59,495 nt of DNA from Clostridia bacterium (GCA_017445995.1 JAFSRT010000009.1:1-59495), one strand, 5' to 3'; positions 16,547 through 25,138 are shown, counted from the first letter of the stretch. The notes: generated from the sequence alone by a model not told the origin. Numbers and translations: made by a program.

Positions 16547-17215
16547 ATGTTAAATAAAAGAATAACTTTGTTTTTAGGGCATTACGGAAGCGGTAAAACC
16601 AACGTCGCCGTAAACTACGCGATTAACCTAAAAAAACAGGTTAAAGCAGTCAGTATTTACGACCTTGATATCGTAAATCCGTATTTCAGGACGGTGGACG
16701 CCGTAAATATCTTAAAAGATAACGGCGTTGAACTGGTCGTATCGCCTTATGCGGAAACCAACGTCGATATTCCCGCTATGAACTCTAAATCGTATCAGAT
16801 GGTGGACGACTTAAATCGCTACGCCGTCGTAGATATCGGCGGGGACGACAGGGGTGCTTTGGCACTCGGCAGGTTTTCCGATAAAATAAAACTCGAAAAT
16901 AATTACGAGATGCTGTTGGTTGTCAATAAATACCGCCCAGAAACGCGTGATTTAGACGGAATACTTAACGTTAAAGACGAGATAGAAAGGACGGCGCGCA
17001 TAAACTTTACGGGGGTCGTCAACAACTCTAATTTAGGGAACGACACCACGGCGAATACGATTTTTGACAGTTTTAGTTTTATAAACGAAGTTTCAAAAAA
17101 GACGGGCTTACCGATAAAGTTTACCGCGGTAAGGAAAGATTTAACGGAAAAGGTAAAAGAAAAAGAAAACAAAATATTGCCGATTGAACTTATAAAATAC
17201 GGAGATTGGCTATAA
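16547..17215 (+). CDS. P-loop ATPase associated with 2-oxoacid oxidoreductase genes
   Basis: A 222-residue P-loop NTPase of the MinD/CobQ-like class: Walker [10 protein letters not shown] (11-19), [11 protein letters not shown] (about 38-48) and a DIGGDDRG segment (about 96-103) in place of a typical Walker B. ATPases of this type are found next to vor/kor operons in Clostridia. Their role is not established; assembly or cofactor loading of the oxidoreductase is a guess. The gene starts 6 nt after ilvE and ends 13 nt before the ferredoxin gene. The family is clear by motif, the function is not. Confidence 0.75.
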   Translation: MLNKRITLFLGHYGSGKTNVAVNYAINLKKQVKAVSIYDLDIVNPYFRTVDAVNILKDNGVELVVSPYAETNVDIPAMNSKSYQMVDDLNRYAVVDIGGDDRGALALGRFSDKIKLENNYEMLLVVNKYRPETRDLDGILNVKDEIERTARINFTGVVNNSNLGNDTTANTIFDSFSFINEVSKKTGLPIKFTAVRKDLTEKVKEKENKILPIELIKYGDWL

Positions 17216-17228
17216 AATAGGAGACAAA

Positions 17229-17435
17229 ATGGCAAAAACAATTTTTAATGAAGAACGTTGCAAGGGCTGTGGTCTTTGCGTGACTGTTTGTCCGAAAGGC
17301 ATAATCGCGCTTGCAAAAGAAAAAATCAACGGAAAGGGTTATCACCCTGCGGAAAATACCGACGTTTCAAAATGTATCGGCTGTGCGTTCTGCGCAACGA
17401 TATGTCCCGACACGGTAATAAAGGTTGAAAGGTAG
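17229..17435 (+). CDS. vorD: Ferredoxin-like 2[4Fe-4S] subunit of 2-oxoacid oxidoreductase
   Basis: A 68-residue ferredoxin with two CxxCxxCxxxC(P) clusters ([12 protein letters not shown] and [12 protein letters not shown]), the delta subunit of the four-subunit 2-oxoacid:ferredoxin oxidoreductases. It passes electrons between the TPP site and free ferredoxin. Gene order D-B-A-C with the three next genes is the usual one. AGGAG (17219-17223) precedes the ATG. Confidence 0.9.
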   Translation: MAKTIFNEERCKGCGLCVTVCPKGIIALAKEKINGKGYHPAENTDVSKCIGCAFCATICPDTVIKVER

Positions 17436-17442
17436 GTGTATT

Positions 17443-18513
17443 ATGGCAGAAAAAGTTTTAATGAAAGGTAACGAAGCGTTAGCGGAAGGCGCTATTCAGG
17501 CCGGATGCAGACACTATTTCGGATATCCTATCACACCGCAGACGGAAGTAGCCGCTTATATGGCAAAGCGTATGCCTAAAATCGGCGGAACTTTCTTACA
17601 GGCAGAATCGGAAGTGGCCGCAATCAATATGGTTATCGGCACGGCTTCCTGCGGATATAGGGCAATGACTTCGAGTTCTTCGCCGGGGATATCGTTAAAA
17701 AGCGAAGGTATTTCGTATATGGCGGGTTGTGAACTTCCTGCACTTATCGTAAACGTTGAAAGGGGCGGTCCAGGTCTTGGCGGTATTCAGCCTTCACAGT
17801 CGGACTATTTCCAAGCGACGAAAGGCGGTGGACACGGCGACTATAAACTTATCGTATTAGCGCCTGCGTCCGTTCAGGAAATGTATTCTATGGCGTTTAA
17901 GGGTTTTGACCTTGCCGATAAATACAGAGTGCCTTGTATGATACTTGCCGACGGTACAATGGGACAAATGATGGAACCTGTTGAACTCATTGAAGGCGAA
18001 GTTAAAAAATACGACAAGCCGTGGGCTACAACGGGTACGGCAACGCACGAAGGCAGAAACATAATAAACTCGCTTTCGTTATCGCCTGCGCAACTCGAAC
18101 AATGGAATAAAAACAGGTACGACCGTTATAAGATTATCGAAGAAAACGAAGTTATGTTCGAAGAGTTTATGATGGACGACGCCGATTATTGTATCGTTGC
18201 GTTCGGTATCGCGGCAAGAGTAAGCAAAAATGCAATTATGACTCTTAGAAATAAAGGTATTAAAGTCGGTATGATAAGACCTATTACCTTATGGCCTTTC
18301 CCGAAACAGGCACTAATTAACGCGTCCAAAAAAGTTAAAGCATTTTTATCGGTAGAACTCAATATGGGACAAATGATAGACGACGTAAAACTTGCTATTA
18401 ACTGTTCTAAACCGGTATATTTCTGCGGTAGAACGGGCGGTGTTATTATGAGTCCTGACGAAGTTATAAAAAGCATTGAAGATATAGAAAAAGGAGTGGC
18501 ACAAGAATGGTAG
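17443..18513 (+). CDS. vorB: 2-oxoacid (branched-chain) ferredoxin oxidoreductase, alpha subunit
   Basis: Alpha subunit (356 residues) of a VOR/KOR-type enzyme that converts a 2-oxo acid plus CoA to acyl-CoA, CO2 and reduced ferredoxin, reversibly. The N-terminal segment GNEALAEGAIQAGCRHYFGYPITPQTE and the later GGPGLGGIQPSQSDYFQ are family signatures. ATG 17443 was chosen over an upstream in-frame TTG because GGTAGGTG lies at 17431-17438 and family members start MAEKVLMKGNEA. It ends in a 7-nt overlap with the beta subunit gene. VOR and KOR are not separable by motif alone; operon partners (ilvE, a leucine T-box) point to branched-chain 2-oxo acids. Confidence 0.9.
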   Translation: MAEKVLMKGNEALAEGAIQAGCRHYFGYPITPQTEVAAYMAKRMPKIGGTFLQAESEVAAINMVIGTASCGYRAMTSSSSPGISLKSEGISYMAGCELPALIVNVERGGPGLGGIQPSQSDYFQATKGGGHGDYKLIVLAPASVQEMYSMAFKGFDLADKYRVPCMILADGTMGQMMEPVELIEGEVKKYDKPWATTGTATHEGRNIINSLSLSPAQLEQWNKNRYDRYKIIEENEVMFEEFMMDDADYCIVAFGIAARVSKNAIMTLRNKGIKVGMIRPITLWPFPKQALINASKKVKAFLSVELNMGQMIDDVKLAINCSKPVYFCGRTGGVIMSPDEVIKSIEDIEKGVAQEW

Positions 18514-19253
18514 TATTTGATAAAACGAAAGGTTTAACCGAAGAACCTTTGCATTATTGCCCGGGTTGTACTCACGGAATTATTCATAGATTAGTAGCGG
18601 AATCGCTTGAAGAGTTAGGCGTTTTAGACAAAACGGTCGGCGTTGCGTCGGTCGGTTGTTCGGTTTTCTCGTATAACTATTTTAACTGCGATATGATTCA
18701 GGCGGCGCACGGAAGAGCGCCGGCAGTAGCAACGGGCGCGAAAAGGGCAGACCCAAGCAAAATCGTCTTTACTTATCAGGGCGACGGCGACCTTGCGGCA
18801 ATCGGAACTGCCGAAACCGTGCACTCCGCGGCAAGAAACGAAAATATAACGATTATATTCGTAAACAACGCCATATACGGTATGACGGGCGGTCAGATGG
18901 CGCCGACAACCCTTCCTAATCAGATTACGCAGACTTCGCCTTACGGCAGGGACGTAACCGTTGTAGGTTATCCCGTTAAAGTGTGCGAAATGCTTAAAGA
19001 AATAGACGGTGCGTCTTACGTTGAAAGGGTTGCCGTAAATAACGTTAAAAACATTATGGCGGCGAAAAAAGCGATTAAAAAGGCATTTAAAAACCAAATA
19101 GAAGGAAAGGGGTTTTCGCTTATTGAAGTGCTTTCTACCTGTCCTACAAACTGGGGCTTAAAGCCTGTCGACGCGATTAAATGGCTTGACGAGAATATGG
19201 AAAAATATTATCCGTTAGGCGTTTATAAAGATAAATACAAGGAGGAGAAATAA
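18507..19253 (+). CDS. vorA: 2-oxoacid ferredoxin oxidoreductase, TPP-binding beta subunit
   Basis: A 248-residue thiamine-pyrophosphate subunit: HYCPGCTHGIIHR at the N-terminus (cluster/TPP contact cysteines), the TPP motif GDGDLAAIGTAE (about 92-103) ending in NNAIYGMTGGQ, and TCPTNWGLKP near the C-terminus. It is the catalytic partner of the alpha subunit. The gene overlaps vorB by 7 nt and is followed 2 nt later by vorC, so the subunits are translationally linked. Confidence 0.9.
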   Translation: MVVFDKTKGLTEEPLHYCPGCTHGIIHRLVAESLEELGVLDKTVGVASVGCSVFSYNYFNCDMIQAAHGRAPAVATGAKRADPSKIVFTYQGDGDLAAIGTAETVHSAARNENITIIFVNNAIYGMTGGQMAPTTLPNQITQTSPYGRDVTVVGYPVKVCEMLKEIDGASYVERVAVNNVKNIMAAKKAIKKAFKNQIEGKGFSLIEVLSTCPTNWGLKPVDAIKWLDENMEKYYPLGVYKDKYKEEK

Positions 19254-19255
19254 AA

Positions 19256-19792
19256 ATGCCGAAAACGACTAAAATATTGATTGCCGGCTTTGGCGGTCAG
19301 GGTATTTTGTTCTCCGGCAAGGCACTTGCTTACACAGGGCTTAAAAACGATATGGAAGTCAGTTGGCTTCCGTCGTACGGTCCGGAGATGCGTGGCGGAA
19401 CGGCTAACTGTTCCATCACGGTATCGGATACTCCGATAGGTTCGCCTATCGTCGACAAACCTGATATTTTGATAGCAATGAACAAACCGTCGCTCGAAAA
19501 GTATTTTTACGAAACGGAGAAGGGTGGATATATTGTGTATGACAGTTCGCTGATTATTACGCAGGCTACCAGAGATGATGTTATCACCATTGGTATTCCT
19601 GCGACAAAATTAGCAAGTGATAACGGCCTTGACGGACTGGCAAACATGATTATAATGGGTAAAACCATAAAAGAAACCAACGTTTTCTCTTTAGATCAGG
19701 TTAAAAACAGTCTATCGCAAATGGTTCCTGCAAAAAAAGCGGAACTTTTAGAAAAAAATATTAAGGCGATAGAATTAGGTTATAATTATTAA
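19256..19792 (+). CDS. vorC: 2-oxoacid ferredoxin oxidoreductase, gamma subunit
   Basis: A 178-residue gamma subunit. The N-terminal IAGFGGQGILFSGKALA and the SWLPSYGPEMRGGTANCSI segment are the standard signatures of this subunit of 2-oxoacid:ferredoxin oxidoreductases. It completes the D-B-A-C set. It starts 2 nt after vorA behind AAGGAGGAG and ends 18 nt before the XRE-cupin gene. Confidence 0.92.
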   Translation: MPKTTKILIAGFGGQGILFSGKALAYTGLKNDMEVSWLPSYGPEMRGGTANCSITVSDTPIGSPIVDKPDILIAMNKPSLEKYFYETEKGGYIVYDSSLIITQATRDDVITIGIPATKLASDNGLDGLANMIIMGKTIKETNVFSLDQVKNSLSQMVPAKKAELLEKNIKAIELGYNY

Positions 19793-19810
19793 AGTTTTGG
19801 GGGATTTTTT

Positions 19811-20362
19811 ATGGAAGAACAACTGATTGAAATGGGTATAAGGCTAGCGGAACTTCGCGAAATCAAGGGATTATCGCAGGGCGAACTCGCAAGAAAACTC
19901 GATATGACGACGGAAGAATACGTTGCGCACGAAGAAGGAAAAAGAGATTTCTCGTTCAGTTTTATGTTCAACGTGGCAACTATTTTAGACGTAGACGTAT
20001 TTAATCTGTTGTCCGGACACTCACCAAAACTATCAGATTGCGCTGTTGTTAAGCGTGGACACGAATTCTTTATCAAAAAAGAAGGGTCTTACGACTATAA
20101 ACATTTAGCGTTCACTTTCAAGAATAAAAAAGCAGAACCTTTCTTTGTAACGAGTATGCCGGGCGAAGAAGACGACAAACTTCACAGCCACGAAGGGCAG
20201 GAATTCAATTTCGTTCTTTCGGGTGTTATGTTATTCAAGATAGGTAATATGTCTTACGAACTTACAAAAGGTGATAGCGTATATTTCAATTCGAAAATAC
20301 CGCACGGAATAAAAGTTGTCGGGGACAAACCTGTTAAATTTCTTGCAGTAGTTATGAAATAA
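19811..20362 (+). CDS. XRE-family regulator with C-terminal cupin sensor domain
   Basis: A 183-residue two-domain regulator: an N-terminal helix-turn-helix of the XRE/Cro type (about 5-60, RLAELREIKGLSQGELARKL) and a C-terminal cupin (about 105-183, with HSHEGQEFNFVLSG and KGDSVYFNSKIPHGIK giving the usual small-molecule/metal pocket). Regulators of this shape commonly sit beside acyl-CoA ligase genes in Firmicutes, as here (33 nt upstream of one). It may sense an acyl-CoA or amino-acid-derived ligand and control this operon or a set of related genes; no operator could be identified by eye. GGGGGA provides the ribosome-binding site. Confidence 0.88.
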   Translation: MEEQLIEMGIRLAELREIKGLSQGELARKLDMTTEEYVAHEEGKRDFSFSFMFNVATILDVDVFNLLSGHSPKLSDCAVVKRGHEFFIKKEGSYDYKHLAFTFKNKKAEPFFVTSMPGEEDDKLHSHEGQEFNFVLSGVMLFKIGNMSYELTKGDSVYFNSKIPHGIKVVGDKPVKFLAVVMK

Positions 20363-20394
20363 TTTTTGCGCCTACAAAAAAAAGGAGTAAAAAT

Positions 20395-22089
20395 ATGACA
20401 ATCTACGAAAAATACGTCGGAAGAAACAGAGACGACTTTAAAGATTATGATGATTTAGTAAAAAACTATAAGGTAAGTTATCCCGAAACGTTTAACTTTG
20501 CCTATGACGTTATAGACGAATTAGGCAGGGAAAAACCGGACAAACTTGCCATGATTTGGCTTTCTAAAAATAAGGAAGAAAAAAGGTTTACTTTTCGTGA
20601 TATGATGCTATGGTCTAATAAGGCGGCAAACTACCTTAAAAGTTTAGGCATCAATAAGGGCGATAAAGTTCTTTTAGTCCTTAAAAGAAGTTATTATTTC
20701 TGGTTTACCATGCTTGGGCTACATAAAATCGGCGGTATCCCTATTCAGGCAACTAATATGCTTGTCGGGCACGATTTTACGTACAGATGTAATAAAGGTG
20801 AAATTAAAGCCGTAATTATCACGGGGGACGACGACGTAACCGAACATTTCGACGCCGTTGAAAAAGAGTGTCCTACCGTTAAACTCAAACTTGTTACCAA
20901 GCATAAAGTTCCGAAAGGCGGAAACTGGATTGACTTCGAAGACGGCATAGAAAAAGCAAGCGACGTTTTCACTCGTCCTACGGGTAAAGACGCCGTGAAC
21001 GCAAAAGATATTATGCTTACGTCTTTTACTTCGGGGACTACCGGTTATCCGAAAATGATTATGCACGATTTTACCTATCCGTTAGGTCATATCGTTACGG
21101 GCGTTTTCTGGCATAGGGTAATAGACGGCGGTCTGCATTTCACCATTTCCGATACGGGCTGGCTGAAATCGTTATGGGGCAAGTTCTACGGTCAATGGTT
21201 CGGCGAAAGTGCCGTTTTAGTGTACGACTTCGATAAGTTCGACGGCGAAGATATCTTAAAAGTTTTACAGGACTATAAAGTCAATACTTTCTGCGTTCCG
21301 CCGACAATGTATAGGTTTATGTTACAAAAAGACATAACGAAATACGATTTAAGTTCACTTAAACATTGTTGTTCGGCAGGCGAAGCCTTAAACGCAGACA
21401 TCTTCAACAAATGGAAGGAAGGCACGGGTCTTGAAATCTACGAAGGGTTCGGTCAGACGGAAACGACCGTTTGTTTAGGAACTCTCGGCAGATACCAAAC
21501 GCCGATTTCCGGATTTATCGGAAAGGCGATGCCGGGGTACGAAATATCTATTCAGGGTTCAGACGGTAGAGAGTGTATGATAGGCGAAGAAGGGGAAATC
21601 TGCATAAAGGCGACTTTACAGAATAAACCTTGCGGACTTACTTGCGGATACTATAAAGACGAAGAATCCACCAAACACGGTTTCAGAAACGGATATTTCC
21701 ACACGGGCGACACGGCTTATTTCGACGAACGCGGTAATATCAAATATATCGGCAGAAACGACGACGTTATTAAGTCTTCGGGATATAGAATAGGGCCGTT
21801 TGAAGTAGAAAGCGTTATGCTTGAACACCCTGCCGTTTTAGAAGTAGCAGTGACGGGCGTTCCCGACGCAAAAAGGGGTTTTGTTGTTAAAGCGACGGTA
21901 GTATTAAAAGAAAATTATAAACCGAGCGACGAATTAGTTTTAGAATTACAAAATTACGTCAAGAATAATACTGCACCATATAAATATCCAAGGATAGTAG
22001 AGTTTGTTTCTTCACTTCCTAAAACCATAAGCGGAAAAATACGAAGAGTAGAAATAAGAAATACTGACCTTGAAAAATATAAACAGTAA
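20395..22089 (+). CDS. AMP-forming acyl-CoA synthetase (short/medium-chain type)
   Basis: A 564-residue acyl-CoA synthetase resembling acetyl-CoA synthetase and medium-chain ligases. Motifs: TSFTSGTTGYPK (about 205-216), GFGQTETT (about 356), FHTGDTAYFD (about 440), GRNDDVIKSSGYRIGPFEVE (about 456-475) and the catalytic lysine in PKTISGKIRR near the end. It would activate a short or branched carboxylic acid. It is the second ligase of the operon, after the TIM-barrel fusion, and the two are not close duplicates. A good AAAGGAG lies upstream. It is followed 12 nt later by rubrerythrin, which may be part of the same message. Confidence 0.92.
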   Translation: MTIYEKYVGRNRDDFKDYDDLVKNYKVSYPETFNFAYDVIDELGREKPDKLAMIWLSKNKEEKRFTFRDMMLWSNKAANYLKSLGINKGDKVLLVLKRSYYFWFTMLGLHKIGGIPIQATNMLVGHDFTYRCNKGEIKAVIITGDDDVTEHFDAVEKECPTVKLKLVTKHKVPKGGNWIDFEDGIEKASDVFTRPTGKDAVNAKDIMLTSFTSGTTGYPKMIMHDFTYPLGHIVTGVFWHRVIDGGLHFTISDTGWLKSLWGKFYGQWFGESAVLVYDFDKFDGEDILKVLQDYKVNTFCVPPTMYRFMLQKDITKYDLSSLKHCCSAGEALNADIFNKWKEGTGLEIYEGFGQTETTVCLGTLGRYQTPISGFIGKAMPGYEISIQGSDGRECMIGEEGEICIKATLQNKPCGLTCGYYKDEESTKHGFRNGYFHTGDTAYFDERGNIKYIGRNDDVIKSSGYRIGPFEVESVMLEHPAVLEVAVTGVPDAKRGFVVKATVVLKENYKPSDELVLELQNYVKNNTAPYKYPRIVEFVSSLPKTISGKIRRVEIRNTDLEKYKQ

Positions 22090-22101
22090 ACGGGGGTAAT
22101 T

Positions 22102-22644
22102 ATGAAAAAAACGAAGTATACGGGAACACAGACGGAAAAGAATCTTCTTGCCGCTTTTGCCGGCGAATCGCAAGCAAGGAATAAATACACTTATTACGCG
22201 TCAAAAGCAAAGAAAGACGGGTTCGAACAGATTGCCGACATTTTCTTAAAGACGGCAGACAACGAAAAAGAACACGCAAAACTCTGGTTTAAGGAATTAG
22301 AAGGCATCAATTCTACGGCTGAAAATCTTTCGGACGCTGCCGACGGCGAAAATTACGAGTGGACGGACATGTACGAATCTTTTGCTAAAACCGCGGAAGA
22401 AGAAGGGTTTTTAGACCTTGCAAAGAAGTTCCGTTTGGTCGGCGCGATAGAAAAAACGCACGAAGAAAGATACAGAGCGCTTCTTAAAAACGTTGAAACG
22501 AACAGCGTGTTTAGTAAAAGCGAAGTTAAAATCTGGGAATGCAGAAATTGCGGTCATATTGTTGTAGGCACGAAAGCGCCTGAAATCTGTCCGACCTGCG
22601 CCCATCCGCAAAGTTATTTCGAGATAAAAGAAATAAACTATTAA
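22102..22644 (+). CDS. Rubrerythrin
   Basis: A 180-residue rubrerythrin: an N-terminal ferritin-like diiron domain ([17 protein letters not shown], then [10 protein letters not shown] and the second glutamates in [12 protein letters not shown] and EKTHEERY) and a C-terminal rubredoxin-type FeS4 site (CRNCG...CPTC). It reduces hydrogen peroxide in anaerobes. Its place at the end of a ferredoxin-dependent enzyme operon fits protection of oxygen-sensitive enzymes, though it may also have an undetected promoter of its own. The terminator at 22665 closes the unit. Confidence 0.95.
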   Translation: MKKTKYTGTQTEKNLLAAFAGESQARNKYTYYASKAKKDGFEQIADIFLKTADNEKEHAKLWFKELEGINSTAENLSDAADGENYEWTDMYESFAKTAEEEGFLDLAKKFRLVGAIEKTHEERYRALLKNVETNSVFSKSEVKIWECRNCGHIVVGTKAPEICPTCAHPQSYFEIKEINY

Positions 22645-22664
22645 GTCTCAAAAAAGCAATAAAA

Positions 22665-22692
22665 AAAGAACTACCGAGTAGTTCTTTTTTTT
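22665..22692. terminator. Bidirectional terminator between rubrerythrin and the LOG-family gene
   Basis: AAAGAACTAC (22665-22674) and GTAGTTCTTT (22678-22687) pair perfectly around CGA, followed by more T; the A-rich left flank gives a T-tract on the opposite strand, so it can serve both convergent units. Confidence 0.9.
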
Positions 22693-22707
22693 TGCACCGC
22701 AAACGGT

Positions 22708-23298
22708 TTATTTTTGCGTACCTATTTTAAGGTCGTCCCACGTCATAGGCGGTTCGTTATAGTTTTCGATATAATTTAATACGTCTTCCGCATTATCAAA
22801 AGACTTGTATAATTTAAGCGTTGCGTCGGTAACGAAATCCTTTTTAAGAACGGTTTGCATAAACGCTTCTAATTCGTCGTAAAACCCGTAAGCGTTTAAC
22901 ATCACGATAGGTTTATTGTGTCTGCCTAACTGTTTTAAGGTCAGCGTTTCAAAAAACTCTTCGAAAGTGCCTATTCCGCCGGGGGCGATAACGAACGCGT
23001 CGCACTCGTTTTCCATAAGCGTTTTTCTTTCAGCCATTGTTTCGGGTTTGGTTATTTCGTCCGCGTCGTAAAAAATCGCTTTATACCCGCAATCGAAAAA
23101 GAAGGTAGGCACGAAACCGTGCACGTAGCCGTTCGCCTTCTTAAAGCCTCTTGCGGCAGCGCCCATAATACCCGACGAACCACCGCCGAAGACCAACGAG
23201 TGATTTCGTTTAGCGCATAATTCCCCGAAATCCTCGACAACTTTTATATATTTTTCGTCTATTCTACTGCTACTTGCGCCATAAATTGCAATTTTCAT
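22708..23298 (-). CDS. LOG-family (TIGR00730) Rossmann-fold phosphoribohydrolase-like protein
   Basis: A 196-residue lysine-decarboxylase-like (LOG) family protein. GGGSSGIMGAAARG (about 38-51) and PGGIGTFEEFFE (about 105-116) are its two signature motifs, which form the nucleotide 5'-monophosphate site. Members release the base from cytokinin ribotides or from AMP-like nucleotides; the bacterial physiological role is usually unknown. It is the last gene of a minus-strand trio and starts directly after the stop of the DUF4037 gene, so it is probably co-transcribed with it. The shared nucleotide theme with a putative nucleotidyltransferase upstream is noted but unproven. Confidence 0.88.
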   Translation of the reverse strand: MKIAIYGASSSRIDEKYIKVVEDFGELCAKRNHSLVFGGGSSGIMGAAARGFKKANGYVHGFVPTFFFDCGYKAIFYDADEITKPETMAERKTLMENECDAFVIAPGGIGTFEEFFETLTLKQLGRHNKPIVMLNAYGFYDELEAFMQTVLKKDFVTDATLKLYKSFDNAEDVLNYIENYNEPPMTWDDLKIGTQK

Positions 23299-24237
23299 TT
23301 ATATACCTTCCATAATATGCATATTTCTCAAATTAAAGTCTGTAATCTTGTCGTTTATAGAATATGCGTGATTTTCGAGATTATTACAGGTTGCCTGCGT
23401 TATTTTCTGGTTTTTGAATTCGGCAATAATAAGGGACGCAACGTCTTCTATTATAGCGCGTTTTTCCGTCGCTTCCGATTTAGAGTTTCCAAGTTCCGTA
23501 AGTCCCGAAAGCGACAATTCAAGGTCTGCTAAAAAAGGCAAATCTCTCATACCGCGATACGCCCACTTGTAAAAGGGCTGATATTTATTGTTCAGTAAAT
23601 AGATAACCGAAATAGCGTGCTTAACAAATTCAAAGACAGCAAGTTGCGCGGCACCCGTTTCCTTTCTGTCTATTAGTCTGCCGTAATTATATTGTCCCGC
23701 CTGCGCCATCATTATAGTGTTTGCCGCTATCTTTTTAAGTCTTATATCTTCGGGGTATCCTTTAATTATTTTGTTTCGTATCGCCGAAAAAATACCCAAA
23801 TCGTCCCTGAACACCTTGCCGTTAGACGCTTGCGCAAGCATAGACGACGGAGTATATAGCCATTGTTTTATGGACGACGGCGCGTCGCTGTCTCCTAAAA
23901 ACTTTTTATAAAAATCTTCAATCACGATAACGCCGTGTCTGTTTCCGCCCGTAGGGGAAAGTGTCTGACGTTTTAAGCCCATATATTCCTTCGGCAGTTT
24001 AGAATACGCCCTTTCTAATTTAAACCCGAATTTTTTTTCGTCTTCTTCGGTGATAAAAAGGCAGAAAGCGGGTTCGAAATCGTGGTCTCTTGAAATATCG
24101 TCGTCAAACCCGAAACACTCCGAACCTTCGCCGACAAGCCCGACCGCAATTCTGTCTTCCACGTCGGCAAACTGTTCGCTTATCATTTGTTTTCCGTAAT
24201 CTTCGTAAAACTTTTCGGCAATTTCAATTCCTTTCAT
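23299..24237 (-). CDS. DUF4037 nucleotidyltransferase-like protein
   Basis: A 312-residue protein of the DUF4037 type. An N-terminal nucleotidyltransferase fold is indicated by GS (38-39), about ten residues, then DHD (51-53), i.e. the GS...DxD pattern that binds metal-NTP; further segments are LKRQTLSPTGGNRHGVI and FREDLG-like DDLGIF. The C-terminal two thirds are helical. No partner domain (HEPN, antitoxin) is fused. The substrate is unknown: related folds transfer nucleotides to small molecules, RNA or proteins. Its 5' end overlaps the TPR gene by 14 nt, and the LOG gene starts at its stop codon. Confidence 0.75.
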   Translation of the reverse strand: MKGIEIAEKFYEDYGKQMISEQFADVEDRIAVGLVGEGSECFGFDDDISRDHDFEPAFCLFITEEDEKKFGFKLERAYSKLPKEYMGLKRQTLSPTGGNRHGVIVIEDFYKKFLGDSDAPSSIKQWLYTPSSMLAQASNGKVFRDDLGIFSAIRNKIIKGYPEDIRLKKIAANTIMMAQAGQYNYGRLIDRKETGAAQLAVFEFVKHAISVIYLLNNKYQPFYKWAYRGMRDLPFLADLELSLSGLTELGNSKSEATEKRAIIEDVASLIIAEFKNQKITQATCNNLENHAYSINDKITDFNLRNMHIMEGI

Positions 24238-25048
24238 AAATCTTCTCCGATTTTTCTTTCAGTTCTTTTGCTATAATTTCGTACCCGAAGTAGGAAAAGG
24301 ACGGATAACACTTTTCATAAACGAAAGCGGTGTAGCCGTTTTCTTCTATACTTTCGTCGGTCAATAACTGATAAGCATTATAAAGTAGGTCGACCGTTTC
24401 GCTTTTTCTTCCCGTTCTGTCTAAAAGGTGCGATAGGTTTATATAGGAAATAGCCGTATCCAACTTGCAGTCTTTATAGTTACTTAAAATATTTATAGCG
24501 GTTTTATAGTAGTTTTCCGCTTGGTCGTATTTTTCTAAATCTTCCAAGGTTAAAGCATAATTATTGTATAATCCCGCGAACATCTTGTCGTTTTTATCGA
24601 GATGTTTATTGTAAATATCTAACGCTTTTTCAAAATATAAAACGGACAGGTCGAACTTTTTATATACTTTATAGGCAGTACCGATATTAAGAAATATCGT
24701 CGCGGTAGAAAGCATATCGCCTATTTTTAATCGGTCGATTAAAAAAAGCGTTCTTTCGATATTTTTTAAGCCGTTATCGATATCGTTTTGCTTGCGGTAA
24801 AACCCAACCAGTTCGTTATCTATCGCGAGTTCGCCTTCTTTATCTGACAGTTCAATCGCTTCGTTTTTCCAGTAAACTAACAGTCTGCTCGCTTCGGCGT
24901 AATCGTTTTTAGAAAAACTTTCGTCAACTTTTTCGATTATGCGTTTAACGGGTATTCTGCCCTTAGCGTCGTTCTTATCGGGGTTATAAAACTCTTTTCC
25001 GCCACAAAGTACGCATGACGGTTCTTTAAAATCAAACGGGTCAATCAT
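24224..25048 (-). CDS. Tetratricopeptide-repeat protein with N-terminal CxxC
   Basis: A 274-residue helical protein. After a short N-terminus with CVLCGG (13-18), repeated helix pairs of TPR type run from about 45 to 255 (for example DMLSTATIFLNIGTAYKVYK, then YNNYALTLEDLEKYDQAENYYKTA and AISYINLSHLLDRTGR). It is a likely protein-interaction or scaffold protein and leads a three-gene minus-strand unit (TPR, DUF4037, LOG). A strong promoter ends 6 nt before the ATG and there is no Shine-Dalgarno motif, so the message may be leaderless. No enzymatic function is claimed. Confidence 0.8.
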   Translation of the reverse strand: MIDPFDFKEPSCVLCGGKEFYNPDKNDAKGRIPVKRIIEKVDESFSKNDYAEASRLLVYWKNEAIELSDKEGELAIDNELVGFYRKQNDIDNGLKNIERTLFLIDRLKIGDMLSTATIFLNIGTAYKVYKKFDLSVLYFEKALDIYNKHLDKNDKMFAGLYNNYALTLEDLEKYDQAENYYKTAINILSNYKDCKLDTAISYINLSHLLDRTGRKSETVDLLYNAYQLLTDESIEENGYTAFVYEKCYPSFSYFGYEIIAKELKEKSEKIYERN

Positions 25049-25054
25049 AATTTT

Positions 25055-25083
25055 ATTATACCATACAAAAAAATAGCGGTCAA
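25055..25083 (-). promoter_or_regulatory. Promoter of the TPR-DUF4037-LOG unit (leaderless layout)
   Basis: Minus-strand TTGACC (25078-25083) and a perfect TATAAT (25055-25060) with a 17-nt spacer. Only six bases (AAAATT) separate the -10 box from the ATG at 25048, so transcription should start at or next to the start codon. Confidence 0.75.
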
Positions 25084-25138
25084 ACCATATTAAAAAAAAT
25101 AATTTAGTTATAGCGTTTATTTTTGGCGATTTTTATGA

